NCBI GenBank assembly: GCA_945865565.1 | Contig: CAMBEK010000001.1 | Span: forward strand, 1 to 64,000 | Length of the DNA: 64,000 nucleotides | Reading direction: 5' to 3' | Origin: Pseudobacteriovorax antillogorgiicola | GTDB lineage: Bacteria; Bdellovibrionota_B; Oligoflexia; Oligoflexales; RGVZ01 | Shown: in pieces, positions 7,667 to 16,320 of the stretch | Numbering within the stretch: position 1 is the first letter of the stretch | Layout of the letters: each line of letters begins with the position of its first letter | The notes under the pieces: model-generated | Told to the model about the DNA's origin: nothing | Seen by the model: only the letters and a program-made list of their open reading frames with translations | The model's database searches: none | Made by a program: the position numbers and the translations under genes

Positions 7667-8821
7667 TCATCTCGAAAAAATTTCCTTAATTCCATCCTGC
7701 CAAAAAAGACACTTGATGGGTCCCCTCATGGTTGCGTGGGGATCGCGTGAAAGAAGGATAGGGCATACATTCGGGTCCTTCGAAAAAGCAAGTAGCGTCC
7801 GGCAGTCCTCTTGACTTATTTGTCCGCTGGATTTGATCTCAAGATAAACTCTGCTCATGCCTGGTCGATCAATGATCAAGTCAATTTCCGCATCGTCTTT
7901 CGTTCGCAAAAAGCTGAATGAAAAATCTCGAGCGTGGTAGGCATTCAATCGAATGATCTCGCAAATTATGAAATGCTCGAACGAGTCACCATACGCGAAG
8001 GTTTGCGGTAAAAGATGGACGGTCAGTGTGTGTTCTAGCGCCCGCTTGACGCCCAAATCGAAGAAATAAAACTTCGGCTTCTGTGCTTGTCGTTTACGAA
8101 TGGACTCATGAAACGCATCTAAACGAAAACCCAGTAGAGTGTCCTCCAGAATATCAAAATATGAAATGATGGTGGTCGTATCGACGCCGACGTCACGCGC
8201 AATTTTTGCGTAGTTTAAAATCTTGCCATTCATTTGAGCTGCAATGGGAAGAAATTTGCGGAATGGTTCTATTTTGCGCACCCATTGTTCCGCCTGGATC
8301 TCCGTCGTCACATAATTCAATCCATAGGACCGCAGGTACGCAGCTCGCGCGTCGTCAGTCGTAAGGCTAAAAAGTTTAGGCAGACTTCCCCACTGCAAAA
8401 CATCCTGAAGTGAAAAATCTTCTCCAAGCTCAATGTGAGTCAATGGAAAGGCGTAATTGGTAAATGCGCGACCAGCGAGCAGGTTCACACCCTTTTGCTT
8501 GAGTCGTCGGGCGCTAGATCCCGTCAACGCGAACTTTAGTTTTTTTGTTTCAATTAGATGATGAACCAAATTCAAAAGCTTGGGGACTTTTTGGATTTCA
8601 TCCACGACCACCCAGCTACCCGGCGCGGCGCCTGAAACTCGTGCGGAGAATTCCTCGGGTTTGCGTACAAAAAGGTCCTCCTCCACCGGATCGAGAAGGT
8701 TGACCCAGATCACGGGCAGGTCCTTAAAAAACTCCGTCAAAAACGTTGTTTTGCCCGTGCCACGCGCGCCAAATAGGAAAAAACTATCCGATATTATTGG
8801 ATTTATGAGTCTTTTGACCAT
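7667..8821 (-). CDS. AAA_14/DUF4143 family ATPase (second copy, divergent)
   Basis: 384 residues with Walker A GARGTGKTT (about 18-26), Walker B VVVDEIQKVP, a sensor-like LTGSSARRLKQKGVNLLAGR, and a C-terminal nuclease-like core (DDAEIDLIIDRPG, YLEIKSSGQ). It belongs to the same architecture as the protein at 4862-6058 but to a different branch. Its promoter (TTGACC-N17-TACAAT) again leaves almost no leader. With the higBA debris and the first ATPase it forms an accessory island. Physiological role unknown. Confidence 0.85.
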   Translation of the reverse strand: MVKRLINPIISDSFFLFGARGTGKTTFLTEFFKDLPVIWVNLLDPVEEDLFVRKPEEFSARVSGAAPGSWVVVDEIQKVPKLLNLVHHLIETKKLKFALTGSSARRLKQKGVNLLAGRAFTNYAFPLTHIELGEDFSLQDVLQWGSLPKLFSLTTDDARAAYLRSYGLNYVTTEIQAEQWVRKIEPFRKFLPIAAQMNGKILNYAKIARDVGVDTTTIISYFDILEDTLLGFRLDAFHESIRKRQAQKPKFYFFDLGVKRALEHTLTVHLLPQTFAYGDSFEHFIICEIIRLNAYHARDFSFSFLRTKDDAEIDLIIDRPGMSRVYLEIKSSGQISQEDCRTLLAFSKDPNVCPILLSRDPHATMRGPIKCLFWQDGIKEIFSR

Positions 8822-8829
8822 ATCCTATA

Positions 8830-8858
8830 ATTGTACGCCATTTATTGGGTATGGTCAA
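8830..8858 (-). promoter_or_regulatory. Sigma-70 promoter, near-leaderless
   Basis: On the reverse strand TTGACC (8853-8858) and TACAAT (8830-8835) are spaced by 17 bases. The ATG at 8821 begins 9 bases after the -10, which predicts a leader of about 0-3 bases. This repeats the arrangement seen before the first DUF4143 ATPase. Confidence 0.6.
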
Positions 8859-8880
8859 GATCAGCAAATCCGCGACGAGG

Positions 8881-9768
8881 TCAATCGACGTGTCCAGTCT
8901 GGGCATCCGACTGCGCGGACTTCAACATGTCGACTGTGATTTTAATTCCTTCCAGATCACCACCTGGACCACTGGCCCGATTGCGCGATTCAAGGATTTC
9001 AGCCAATTCAACGGTTCGCTTGACCAGAAGGTCACGGCGGGCCCGCAGTTCTCCGTTGGTGATGCGTCCCATCGATGCGGCCTCAATCAAGTAATCATCC
9101 ATGGTTTTGAAGTTATAGAGGGCAGACTCCGAGCTAAACGCCGGCATTTCATCCGCGTTGTGGATCACCTGGCCACGGACGTTTTCGCTGTCAATTGGAC
9201 CTTGGTCCGGATTGGAGGCACGCGACAGAACAAAACGATCGACGGATTCAGCGACTTTCTGGTTCAGCGCCGCGGCCGGGGCTTCGACAAACTTCTTGGC
9301 CTTCATAGTGGAAAGCCAATCTCTCAAGCTCATTGCGCCGCCCGTGGACCCTGGAGCAAGTGCTGGATCTAGAACCATCTCATGGCCGTTGACCACGATA
9401 ACGGGCGCCACATGATAGACCCACGCCGCAGGATCCAGCAACGGTGCGTCGACTTTCCAATCTTGACTGGCCTCGTCATAGGTCGTGCGAATGAATACGA
9501 CCCGTGACGGAATATTGGCCGCAAAAAGCTCCATCTGCATGTAGGTGGCACGGGCGTAACAACCGTCGGCCGAGTATTCGTACGGCAGATACGCCTTGGT
9601 TCCCTCGACAATCCGGTAGGCTTCGGCGGCTTCTGTAGACCGGACGAGAGCGTCTTGCAGACTGCCGCGACTACGGGACTTGCATCCACCGACACCCAAG
9701 ATCAGGCCGAACACGAAAAGTAAAACTAGCAACTGCCCGCGATTTAAATAACTTGGATCCCTATTCAT
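8881..9768 (-). CDS. Predicted lipoprotein with protein-glutaminase-like domain
   Basis: 295 residues. The N-terminus carries a hydrophobic signal ending LILGVGGC, a lipobox with Cys29. The region 60-140 resembles bacterial protein-glutaminase (protein deamidase, papain-like fold): SADGCYARATYM (Cys70), AAWVYHVAPVIVVNG (His119) and MVLDPALA (Asp134), in the order of the Cys-His-Asp triad of that family. Such enzymes convert glutamine side chains of proteins to glutamate. The C-terminal half is helical and not recognised. The ATG overlaps the stop of the upstream sigma-54 regulator by one base (TAATG), implying translational coupling. Assignment rests on motif memory; activity is unproven. Confidence 0.65.
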   Translation of the reverse strand: MNRDPSYLNRGQLLVLLFVFGLILGVGGCKSRSRGSLQDALVRSTEAAEAYRIVEGTKAYLPYEYSADGCYARATYMQMELFAANIPSRVVFIRTTYDEASQDWKVDAPLLDPAAWVYHVAPVIVVNGHEMVLDPALAPGSTGGAMSLRDWLSTMKAKKFVEAPAAALNQKVAESVDRFVLSRASNPDQGPIDSENVRGQVIHNADEMPAFSSESALYNFKTMDDYLIEAASMGRITNGELRARRDLLVKRTVELAEILESRNRASGPGGDLEGIKITVDMLKSAQSDAQTGHVD

Positions 9769-11378
9769 TACGCAACTCCGGTACGCTCACCACGTTTTTC
9801 AAGGCCGTATTTCTCGACTTTCATGATCAGGCCCGCCCGGCTGATGCCAAGTTCTTTAGCCAACTTGGACTTGTTCCAGCGCGTGCGCTCCAGACCTTGG
9901 CGGATCATTTCACGCTCAAGATCTTCCAGGGCTTCCTTTAGTTTTCCGTCGAGTCGGTATTGGGTGTTTGGAGATTTCGCGACGGCATCCTTGATGCGCG
10001 GGCTGAGAAAATCATTGCTGACCTCCTTGTCTTCGCCAGCCAAAACACAGAGGCGTTCAATCTCATTTTCGAGTTCGCGGACGTTGCCCGGCCACTCGTG
10101 ATTGAGCAGATCTTCCATGCAGTGGCTCGACAGGCTCTTCACAGGCTTGTTGGTCTGTTTGGCATAACTTCCAAGGAAGTGTTCTACCAAAAGTGGAATG
10201 TCCTCCCTGCGATCACGAAGGGGCGGCACAGTCACGTTGATGACATTCAGCCGGTAAAACAAATCTTCGCGGAAGGTGCCCTGCTTGACCATGGCTCCCA
10301 GATCGCGATTTGTTGCGGCAAGGATTCGTGCGTTGGAAGAACGCATCTCGTTGCTACCAACCGGAGTGAACGTGCCTTCTTGAAGAACACGCAGCATCTT
10401 CACCTGCATTGCCATCGACGTCTCGCCAATCTCGTCAAGAAATAGAGTCCCACCGTCAGCCTCTTCAAAAAGGCCCTTCTTGTCCCGGATGGCGCCGGTG
10501 AACGAACCCTTCACGTGGCCAAAAAGTTCTGACTCGAGAAGATTTTCGTTGAAGGCACCACAGTTCACGAGCAAAAACTTTTTGCCCTTGCGCTGGGAAT
10601 TGTAATGCAGGGCCTTGGCAATCAGTTCTTTACCGGTCCCGTTTTCACCCTGCACGAGAACCGTCGCTTCGGATGGCGCCACGCGCTCGAGCATGCGGTA
10701 GAGCGACTGCATGGCGCCAGACTTACCAATCATCGAGTCAAAGCCGTAGCGAGTTCCGAGTTCCTTGCGGAGGTCGGCCACCTTCTTTTGCGAATCTGCG
10801 ACGTTCTTGTTTGCCAATGCCATTTCATCGACGACAAGTTCGATTAGTTCCGTCAGGTAGGCCACCTCTTTCGAGGTCAAAACGGGCAGCTTGTCCACTT
10901 CGGCTTGAAGTTCTCTGGCACGACTAGGAAAAGTGCGTTCCAAATAGGATTTGATTAGAACTCGCTGCTCGGCAGCCGTTTCCTCGACCAAGAATCCATC
11001 GCCGAAGACGCAGCCGAGGTACTGGTTGTTGACGCGGATTGGCACCGAGATGGCGGAGAATCCGGCGTGGCATTTAAACAAACGTGAATCCTTGCTGTTC
11101 GTTGCGTCGACCGTGGTTTTACGCGCGGTACCCAAGCAACTCTGGAAACCTTTTTGGTCCCCCGTCACAGCCTTGCAAACAGAATTCAAGGGATTGAAAA
11201 AACGACCTTCCGGCACGCCGCGAAGAAAGCCCTTCGTATCGGTAAAGTTCAACTGGATATTCCACCAGCGACCCACCAAGTCACGCAGGCTGCGAATCAC
11301 ATGCAGCTTGTCAAACTCATCCCACTTGACGGCTTCTGAACCTGATGACGAACTTGGTAATGAACCCGATGATGACAT
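9768..11378 (-). CDS. Sigma-54-dependent activator with PocR sensory domain
   Basis: Transcriptional activator with three parts. The N-terminal PocR-type ligand-sensing domain (about 25-160) has Cys-rich spots at [24 protein letters not shown] and LGCVFGDGF. The AAA+ sigma-54 interaction domain has Walker A GENGTGKE, then [17 protein letters not shown], and the Arg-finger region [11 protein letters not shown] Fis-type helix-turn-helix lies at the C-terminus ([15 protein letters not shown]). The sigma-54 loop reads GSFTGA instead of the usual GAFTGA. The frame is open to 11405, but the ATG at 11378 starts the Ser-rich leader. It is followed by, and coupled to, the protein-glutaminase-like lipoprotein gene, a likely target or partner. 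Confidence 0.88.
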   Translation of the reverse strand: MSSSGSLPSSSSGSEAVKWDEFDKLHVIRSLRDLVGRWWNIQLNFTDTKGFLRGVPEGRFFNPLNSVCKAVTGDQKGFQSCLGTARKTTVDATNSKDSRLFKCHAGFSAISVPIRVNNQYLGCVFGDGFLVEETAAEQRVLIKSYLERTFPSRARELQAEVDKLPVLTSKEVAYLTELIELVVDEMALANKNVADSQKKVADLRKELGTRYGFDSMIGKSGAMQSLYRMLERVAPSEATVLVQGENGTGKELIAKALHYNSQRKGKKFLLVNCGAFNENLLESELFGHVKGSFTGAIRDKKGLFEEADGGTLFLDEIGETSMAMQVKMLRVLQEGTFTPVGSNEMRSSNARILAATNRDLGAMVKQGTFREDLFYRLNVINVTVPPLRDRREDIPLLVEHFLGSYAKQTNKPVKSLSSHCMEDLLNHEWPGNVRELENEIERLCVLAGEDKEVSNDFLSPRIKDAVAKSPNTQYRLDGKLKEALEDLEREMIRQGLERTRWNKSKLAKELGISRAGLIMKVEKYGLEKRGERTGVA

Positions 11379-11404
11379 TGCGTGACCCTCGTCGTGATGT
11401 GGCA

Positions 11405-11416
11405 CGTCAATTGACG
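11405..11416. promoter_or_regulatory. 12-bp palindrome upstream of the sigma-54 regulator
   Basis: CGTCAATTGACG lies 27 bases upstream of the preferred start of the PocR regulator. It could be an autoregulatory operator. The support is only its position and symmetry. Confidence 0.25.
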
Positions 11417-11544
11417 CTCACTCAGGTCATCGGCAGAAATGTAGATAATTTTAACAGGATAAAAAATACAATAAATACAGTGACTTGGGATTTGGCCTGC
11501 AACCACACCCGTCAAAGTGTCGCTTTTGCAGGCGTTCTACATGT

Positions 11545-12222
11545 CTACATTATGTCGTTCACTTTGACACCAGAGGGTAGGGCAAAGGACAGCGGAGTGA
11601 GTCCGCGACGGTCTGGATTCGAGAAATCCACCGACAAACTTGCCTTGTTGCGCAGGGTAAAATGAACGCGCGAAACAAAACCAGCGTCCTCGTCGACCGT
11701 GAGTTCTAGATTGTCGATCTCATCGTTGTCCGTATTTGCTGGTTTGAACTGCAGGTGAACAAACTTTCCGTCGCGTTTTCCTGAGACCAACTGATAAGTT
11801 TTGAAAATCGAACCCACATTAAGAACAAAATCGACCACTCTTTTTACTTCCTTCGCCTGCTGCCCTTTTGCACTGTAACGGGCAGCGACGTTATCTCTTG
11901 GCAAAAATTTGATCAGGTCTTTCCCATTAAAAATGGTTTCTTCATTGATCGGTTCACCAAGAACCCAACGAAAACGATCCGGCTTTTGAAAGAGGGCGTA
12001 GCCCTTGACCACAACCGGGCGATTTGGGCGTGATGGACTTGTTTTCTTTTGCACCATGTCAACACGAAGGCATTCGCTGGCCTGAAGTTTTTTCTGGATT
12101 CCTTCAAGGTCACCCTTGGTGAGATCCGCAAAAGCCTGGCCGGATACCAGCAAAAGGAAGATGGCAAATTGACGCCGTGTTAGGCGGAATATTTGTAAAA
12201 CGAACTGGATTTGGCTTTTCAT
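11545..12222 (-). CDS. lolA: LolA-like outer-membrane lipoprotein carrier protein
   Basis: Periplasmic chaperone that shuttles lipoproteins from LolCDE to the outer membrane. A signal peptide ends near GQAFA. The mature protein has the LolA-type half-barrel pattern: ASECLRVDMVQKK, GYALFQKPDRFRWVL, NEETIFNGKDLIKFLP, and a late strand with DNLELTVDEDAGFVSRVHF. Sequence similarity to enterobacterial LolA is limited, as usual outside gammaproteobacteria. Its ATG overlaps the pncC stop (ATGA). The many predicted lipoproteins in the window fit the need for this carrier. Confidence 0.8.
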   Translation of the reverse strand: MKSQIQFVLQIFRLTRRQFAIFLLLVSGQAFADLTKGDLEGIQKKLQASECLRVDMVQKKTSPSRPNRPVVVKGYALFQKPDRFRWVLGEPINEETIFNGKDLIKFLPRDNVAARYSAKGQQAKEVKRVVDFVLNVGSIFKTYQLVSGKRDGKFVHLQFKPANTDNDEIDNLELTVDEDAGFVSRVHFTLRNKASLSVDFSNPDRRGLTPLSFALPSGVKVNDIM

Positions 12223-12746
12223 CCGATTTTCTCCATCAGAAAGCGAATTGTATGCATGGCGGCATCTTCCCGGATCGCCGTCCGGTCGCCCGTCAACTTC
12301 AACAGCCTGGCTTCAACCCCGGTTGGACCAGCGACCGCACACCAAACGGTACCAACTGGTTTGTCCACGGTTCCGCCGTCTGGACCCGCGACACCTGAAA
12401 CTCCGACCGACCAGGTTGTCTTAAAACGCTCACGGGCACTGCTTGCCATGGCCTTGACGACCGTCTCCGAGACCGCACCGTGCCTGACAATCACACTTGG
12501 ATCGATCCCCAAAATGGCTGTCTTGGCTTCGTTGGCATAGGCGCAAACTCCACCAAGGAAAAAACGGGAACTTCCGGCTGGCATCGTGAGCCAAGTCGAA
12601 ATCAGCCCGCCCGTGCAACTTTCAGCCGTTGCTATGGTTCCTCCGGATGCCCCGAGCCTGTGGTACAAGTCAGAAATCACGACCAATATTTGTTCCGGAG
12701 AGATGCGGGGTCCGGTATCGTGTAAGTTCTTAGATATCGTATCCAT
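12219..12746 (-). CDS. pncC: Nicotinamide-nucleotide amidohydrolase (CinA C-terminal family)
   Basis: Pyridine-nucleotide salvage enzyme that deamidates NMN to nicotinate mononucleotide. Family signatures: TIATAESCTGGLIS, a GSSRFFLGGVCAYANEAK loop, GVSGVAGPDGG and KPVGTVWCAV. It is a stand-alone CinA-C domain without the N-terminal MoaB-like domain. The frame extends upstream to a GTG at 12785; the ATG at 12746 is preferred because it leaves room for a divergent promoter before fadD. Coupled to lolA downstream. Confidence 0.88.
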   Translation of the reverse strand: MDTISKNLHDTGPRISPEQILVVISDLYHRLGASGGTIATAESCTGGLISTWLTMPAGSSRFFLGGVCAYANEAKTAILGIDPSVIVRHGAVSETVVKAMASSARERFKTTWSVGVSGVAGPDGGTVDKPVGTVWCAVAGPTGVEARLLKLTGDRTAIREDAAMHTIRFLMEKIG

Positions 12747-12798
12747 GTAACAAGCGTTTCCAAGTGAGCTGGGATCTCGACTCACGCAGGAGGTTGAA

Positions 12799-14517
12799 AT
12801 GGTTGCCCCCGGAATCAGTTCCGGCTTTGACTGGACACACTACTACGCCAGCGATGCCCCGACCAAGCTGGACTTTTCTCAAGCCAAAAACATTCCAGCA
12901 AAAATCGAGTCTGCATGCCTCCGTTTTGCCAATAATCCGGCGATCACAGCCATGGATGCCACATTGACCTACCGGCAGCTGGACCGGCTTGCAACCCGGT
13001 TCGCGGCCTATCTTCAGCAAAATCTCGGCCTAAAAAAGGGCGACCGCATGGCCATCATGCTACCTAATATCCTGCAATTCCCCATAGCCTTTCTGGCGGC
13101 ACAGAAAATCGGGGTCATCTGCGTCAACACCAACCCGCTCTACACGCCTCGGGAAATGCGGCACCAGTTTTCCGACAGCGGCGTCACGGCCATCGTCATC
13201 ATGGATCTTTTCCTCGACAAACTGGAGCAGGTCATCAAAGACACTCCAATCAAACACGTGATCGCAACGGGGATAGCCGACCAATTGCCGGTCTGGAAGG
13301 GCGTTGCGGTGAAGGCCATGATGCACTTCAAAAAGATGATCCCGGCGCACGACTTGCGGGTTCACTCCTTTCGAAAGGCTCTTTCAAAAGGTGACGAATC
13401 AAAATTTGAACGGCCTGAATTGAATCTCGATGATCTCGCCCTGCTGCAATACACGGGCGGCACAACCGGTATTTCGAAAGGTGCGATGCTGACCCACGGC
13501 AACATCCTGGCCAACATGCAACAGATCCGTCATGCGGCATGGGGACAGATTGATGAAGGGACTGAAATAGTACTTACCGCCCTGCCGCTCTACCATATCT
13601 TTGCCCTAACGGTGAATTTCCTGTCGTTTCTAGCGCTCGGTGAACATTTGATCTTCGTGCCAAAACCGGTTCCGATCGCAAACACCGTCAAAATGTTCAA
13701 GAAACACGACATTACTGTCATGACCGGCGTCAACACCCTCTACAACACAATGACGCACGACAAGGATTTCAAAAAAATTGGCGTACGCTCCATCAAGTTT
13801 GCACTGGCCGGCGGGATGGCGCTTCAGGAAAGCGTGGCAAAGGCCTGGCAGTTGATCACCGGCAATCGCATTGTGGAGGGTTTTGGCCTCACGGAATCCT
13901 CTCCCGTGACTCACGTTAATCCTTTGGGGCAAACTCCCCGTGCTGGTTCCATCGGCATTCCCGTCCTCGGCACCGATGCCATGGTGGTGAATGATCAGGG
14001 TGAACCGGTGGCTACTGGACAAACCGGAGAACTCATTGTCAAAGGACCACAAGTGATGGCTGGCTACTGGCAACGCCCCGATGAAACCGCAGCCTCCATC
14101 AAGAACGGCTGGCTGTGGACCGGCGACATCGCAAAGATGGATCAGGACGGCTACTTCTTCATCGTTGACCGAAAAAAAGACATGATCCTTGTCTCGGGAT
14201 TCAATGTTTACCCCAACGAGATCGAAGAGGTCATTGCGTCGCACCCGAAGGTGCTTGAAGCCGCGGTCATCGGCTTGCCGGACGCTTCCTCTGGCGAGAG
14301 TGTCAATGCCTACGTCGTTGCTAAAGACTCGAGCCTGACAGTTGCAGAACTGCGAACCTTTTGCCGCGAGCAGCTGACGGGATACAAGCGTCCACGTCAG
14401 ATTCAAATTCGCGACTCCTTGCCTAAGACAAATGTTGGAAAAATACTGCGCCGGGAACTTCGCGAGGAGGCGCTCAAAAATGGAATAAGATCCAACGCCG
14501 AGGAGTCCGCGACTTGA
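12799..14517 (+). CDS. fadD: Long-chain fatty-acid-CoA ligase
   Basis: Acyl-adenylate-forming enzyme that activates fatty acids with ATP and CoA for beta-oxidation or lipid synthesis. The P-loop is YTGGTTGISKGAMLTH. LPLYHIFALT, the motif GFGLTESSPVTHVNPL, the TGDIAKMDQDGYFFIVDRKKD hinge region and the C-terminal catalytic Lys in PKTNVGKILRREL are all present. The 572-residue length matches FadD. A strong ribosome site (AGGAGG) precedes the ATG. It is transcribed divergently from pncC-lolA and overlaps the next gene's TTG start. Confidence 0.93.
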   Translation: MVAPGISSGFDWTHYYASDAPTKLDFSQAKNIPAKIESACLRFANNPAITAMDATLTYRQLDRLATRFAAYLQQNLGLKKGDRMAIMLPNILQFPIAFLAAQKIGVICVNTNPLYTPREMRHQFSDSGVTAIVIMDLFLDKLEQVIKDTPIKHVIATGIADQLPVWKGVAVKAMMHFKKMIPAHDLRVHSFRKALSKGDESKFERPELNLDDLALLQYTGGTTGISKGAMLTHGNILANMQQIRHAAWGQIDEGTEIVLTALPLYHIFALTVNFLSFLALGEHLIFVPKPVPIANTVKMFKKHDITVMTGVNTLYNTMTHDKDFKKIGVRSIKFALAGGMALQESVAKAWQLITGNRIVEGFGLTESSPVTHVNPLGQTPRAGSIGIPVLGTDAMVVNDQGEPVATGQTGELIVKGPQVMAGYWQRPDETAASIKNGWLWTGDIAKMDQDGYFFIVDRKKDMILVSGFNVYPNEIEEVIASHPKVLEAAVIGLPDASSGESVNAYVVAKDSSLTVAELRTFCREQLTGYKRPRQIQIRDSLPKTNVGKILRRELREEALKNGIRSNAEESAT

Positions 14518-15077
14518 TTCGCACGAGTTGCCTCATTGCTTTGCTTGCCTTGGTTGGCCTCAGCTGCCCAAGGCCATGCCTTGCGGCGAGTAAATGGAGC
14601 ACTGCTACTTATATTGGGGCCGGCACCATCCAACAGCCTTCCAGCCAGTATTTCTTGCTGGCCTACAGCGCTGGCGTCTCCCTCGAATACAGGCCCGCGA
14701 AAGCGGGGGTTTCCTTCGTCGCCGTTGGACGACCGGTTTATTCCTCCTCAGGCTATGAAGATCAGGACTACGGTGGGTTTGCAGAACTTCAAAAGGTCGT
14801 CGCGGAACGGGGGAAATTTGCCCTCGGCGCGGGATTTGGCTTTGGGCAGATGCGTGGCTATATCAAATCAACAGACGAAAATGGGGGACGCAGCGATGTG
14901 CGGATGAATGGACCGGCGGCCACGATCGATCTGAGATATGCGGCAAAGAAAGACCGGTCTTTCACAGTCAAACTGAGCCACACAATCCTGCCAGGACTCA
15001 GCACAGCAGCTCAAACCAAGGCGTGGGTGGCTTGGCCGTGGTCTGTTGTCATGCTTGGCATCGGATACCAGACATGA
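14514..15077 (+). CDS. Secreted or outer-membrane protein, unknown
   Basis: 187 residues beginning at a TTG that overlaps the fadD stop (TTGA). The signal peptide ends near PCLAA. The mature part alternates short amphipathic strands (YFLLAYSAGVSLEYRP, KFALGAGFGFGQMRGY, ATIDLRYAAK, SFTVKLSHTI) typical of a small beta-barrel. No family recognised. It overlaps the next gene by four bases (ATGA), so fadD and the following two or three genes probably form one transcript. Confidence 0.6.
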   Translation: MIRTSCLIALLALVGLSCPRPCLAASKWSTATYIGAGTIQQPSSQYFLLAYSAGVSLEYRPAKAGVSFVAVGRPVYSSSGYEDQDYGGFAELQKVVAERGKFALGAGFGFGQMRGYIKSTDENGGRSDVRMNGPAATIDLRYAAKKDRSFTVKLSHTILPGLSTAAQTKAWVAWPWSVVMLGIGYQT

Positions 15078-15586
15078 ACGGCATCTTGAATTCATTTGCT
15101 GCAATCGTCCTGTTCACTGCGATGCTGACGGGTCCCTTGCATGTGACGCGGGCTATGGCTGACGACAAACTGATCAAGGTCTCTCTGCAATATGCGGCCT
15201 TTGCCCCAAACGCCGGCGGTCAAATCACCTATGGATTTCGTGGGCTTCGCAACAACCGCGAAATTGCGATTTTTCAAAACCAGTATTTAACGGCAGGATC
15301 TGAACCCTTGCTTGGCGCACTATATGCGTGGCGGTTCCCCATCTGTAACGAATCCTGCATGGTCCACATTCACACCCAGGCCGGAGTCGGCGTGACCACT
15401 GCTGGACCACTCGTCGAATTTCTGTGGGGAACTGAAATCCCCGTGCTGCCATTGGGACTGAATGGCGGTACAATTCGATATGTACCCATGCTGCGTTTTG
15501 ACATAGCCAGTCATTGGATAGCAACGCGCAGCCGCCTGATAACCTGGAGTTATCCTTTTTGGATTGGCGTAACCTTACCCTTTTAA
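15074..15586 (+). CDS. Secreted or outer-membrane protein, unknown
   Basis: 170 residues from the ATG at 15074, which overlaps the upstream stop; the open frame extends further but without a better start. The signal peptide ends near VTRAMA. It has strand-rich sequence with a Cys pair (FPICNESCMVH) and ends in Phe (WIGVTLPF), the terminal aromatic residue preferred by the outer-membrane assembly machinery. Possibly a small barrel. Its 3' end overlaps the start of the matrixin gene. Confidence 0.55.
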   Translation: MNGILNSFAAIVLFTAMLTGPLHVTRAMADDKLIKVSLQYAAFAPNAGGQITYGFRGLRNNREIAIFQNQYLTAGSEPLLGALYAWRFPICNESCMVHIHTQAGVGVTTAGPLVEFLWGTEIPVLPLGLNGGTIRYVPMLRFDIASHWIATRSRLITWSYPFWIGVTLPF

Positions 15587-16278
15587 TTTCGCTCGTCGGA
15601 TTTTCCGGTGCCGCTGCGGCTTATCCAATTCCAGTTGATTTTTCAGGCACATTGTTGCGCTGGAAGATCTTGGGTGCTGATGACCCGGTCTATTATGAAA
15701 TCACCAACGACTCCACCATCGACATGGAATTAGCCACACAGTTGGTGTCATCCTCGACCGACATCTGGTCGAACGTAGAGGGATCCGACCTGCGTTTGGC
15801 CAACGCAGCTGAAACCGCGGGATCGTCGCCAAAGATCACCGTCAATTTCAACTCTACGTTCGATGGTGGAGATTTTGCCGCAGCATATGCTGCGATGGAT
15901 GAATACGATCTGGATGGTAACCCCGCCCACTGTTCGGTGCACATTGCGATTCGCGGCGGAGAGCAGACTTCAGATCTAGAGAAAACCATCCTGCACGAAC
16001 TTGGTCACTGCCTTGGACTTGGACATTCGCTTTTTCCAAAGGCCATCATGAGCTACCGGCTCGAGGAAAACTCATTCGCCCTGGATGTGGACGACATGGT
16101 CGCCATTCGCCGGCATTACGCGGCTGATGGCACAGGTGCAGCCCTTCCACCCGGGTGCACCATCGGAAGAAAATCAGGCAAGAAAAGCCAAGCATCCAAT
16201 ATCACTTGGTTTATTGATCCATTTATCCTTCTCCTTCCCGCGATCGCTTGGTTGACGGGACGGCGCCTGCGGGGCTAA
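15559..16278 (+). CDS. Matrixin-family zinc metalloprotease with C-terminal membrane tail
   Basis: Secreted metzincin: HELGHCLGLGHS is the HExxHxxGxxH zinc site and AIMSYRL supplies the Met-turn. I place the start at TTG 15559 because GGAG lies 9 bases upstream and the product then begins with a clean signal peptide (NLTLLISLVGFSGAAA). An ATG frame start at 15514 is the alternative. No long propeptide with a cysteine switch is evident. The C-terminus has Cys in PPGCTIG, a hydrophobic helix (ITWFIDPFILLLPAIAWLTG) and a basic end RRLRG. This layout resembles sorting or anchoring tails such as MYXO-CTERM and PEP-CTERM. Confidence 0.82.
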   Translation: MDWRNLTLLISLVGFSGAAAAYPIPVDFSGTLLRWKILGADDPVYYEITNDSTIDMELATQLVSSSTDIWSNVEGSDLRLANAAETAGSSPKITVNFNSTFDGGDFAAAYAAMDEYDLDGNPAHCSVHIAIRGGEQTSDLEKTILHELGHCLGLGHSLFPKAIMSYRLEENSFALDVDDMVAIRRHYAADGTGAALPPGCTIGRKSGKKSQASNITWFIDPFILLLPAIAWLTGRRLRG

Positions 16279-16320
16279 AACGTCCCTGACCCGGTAAACA
16301 CCGCACCAGGACGATCGTTT

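Noticed and set aside
7419-7670. Reverse-strand 83-residue open frame
   Set aside because: It is the antisense shadow of the higA remnant and has no family likeness or ribosome site.
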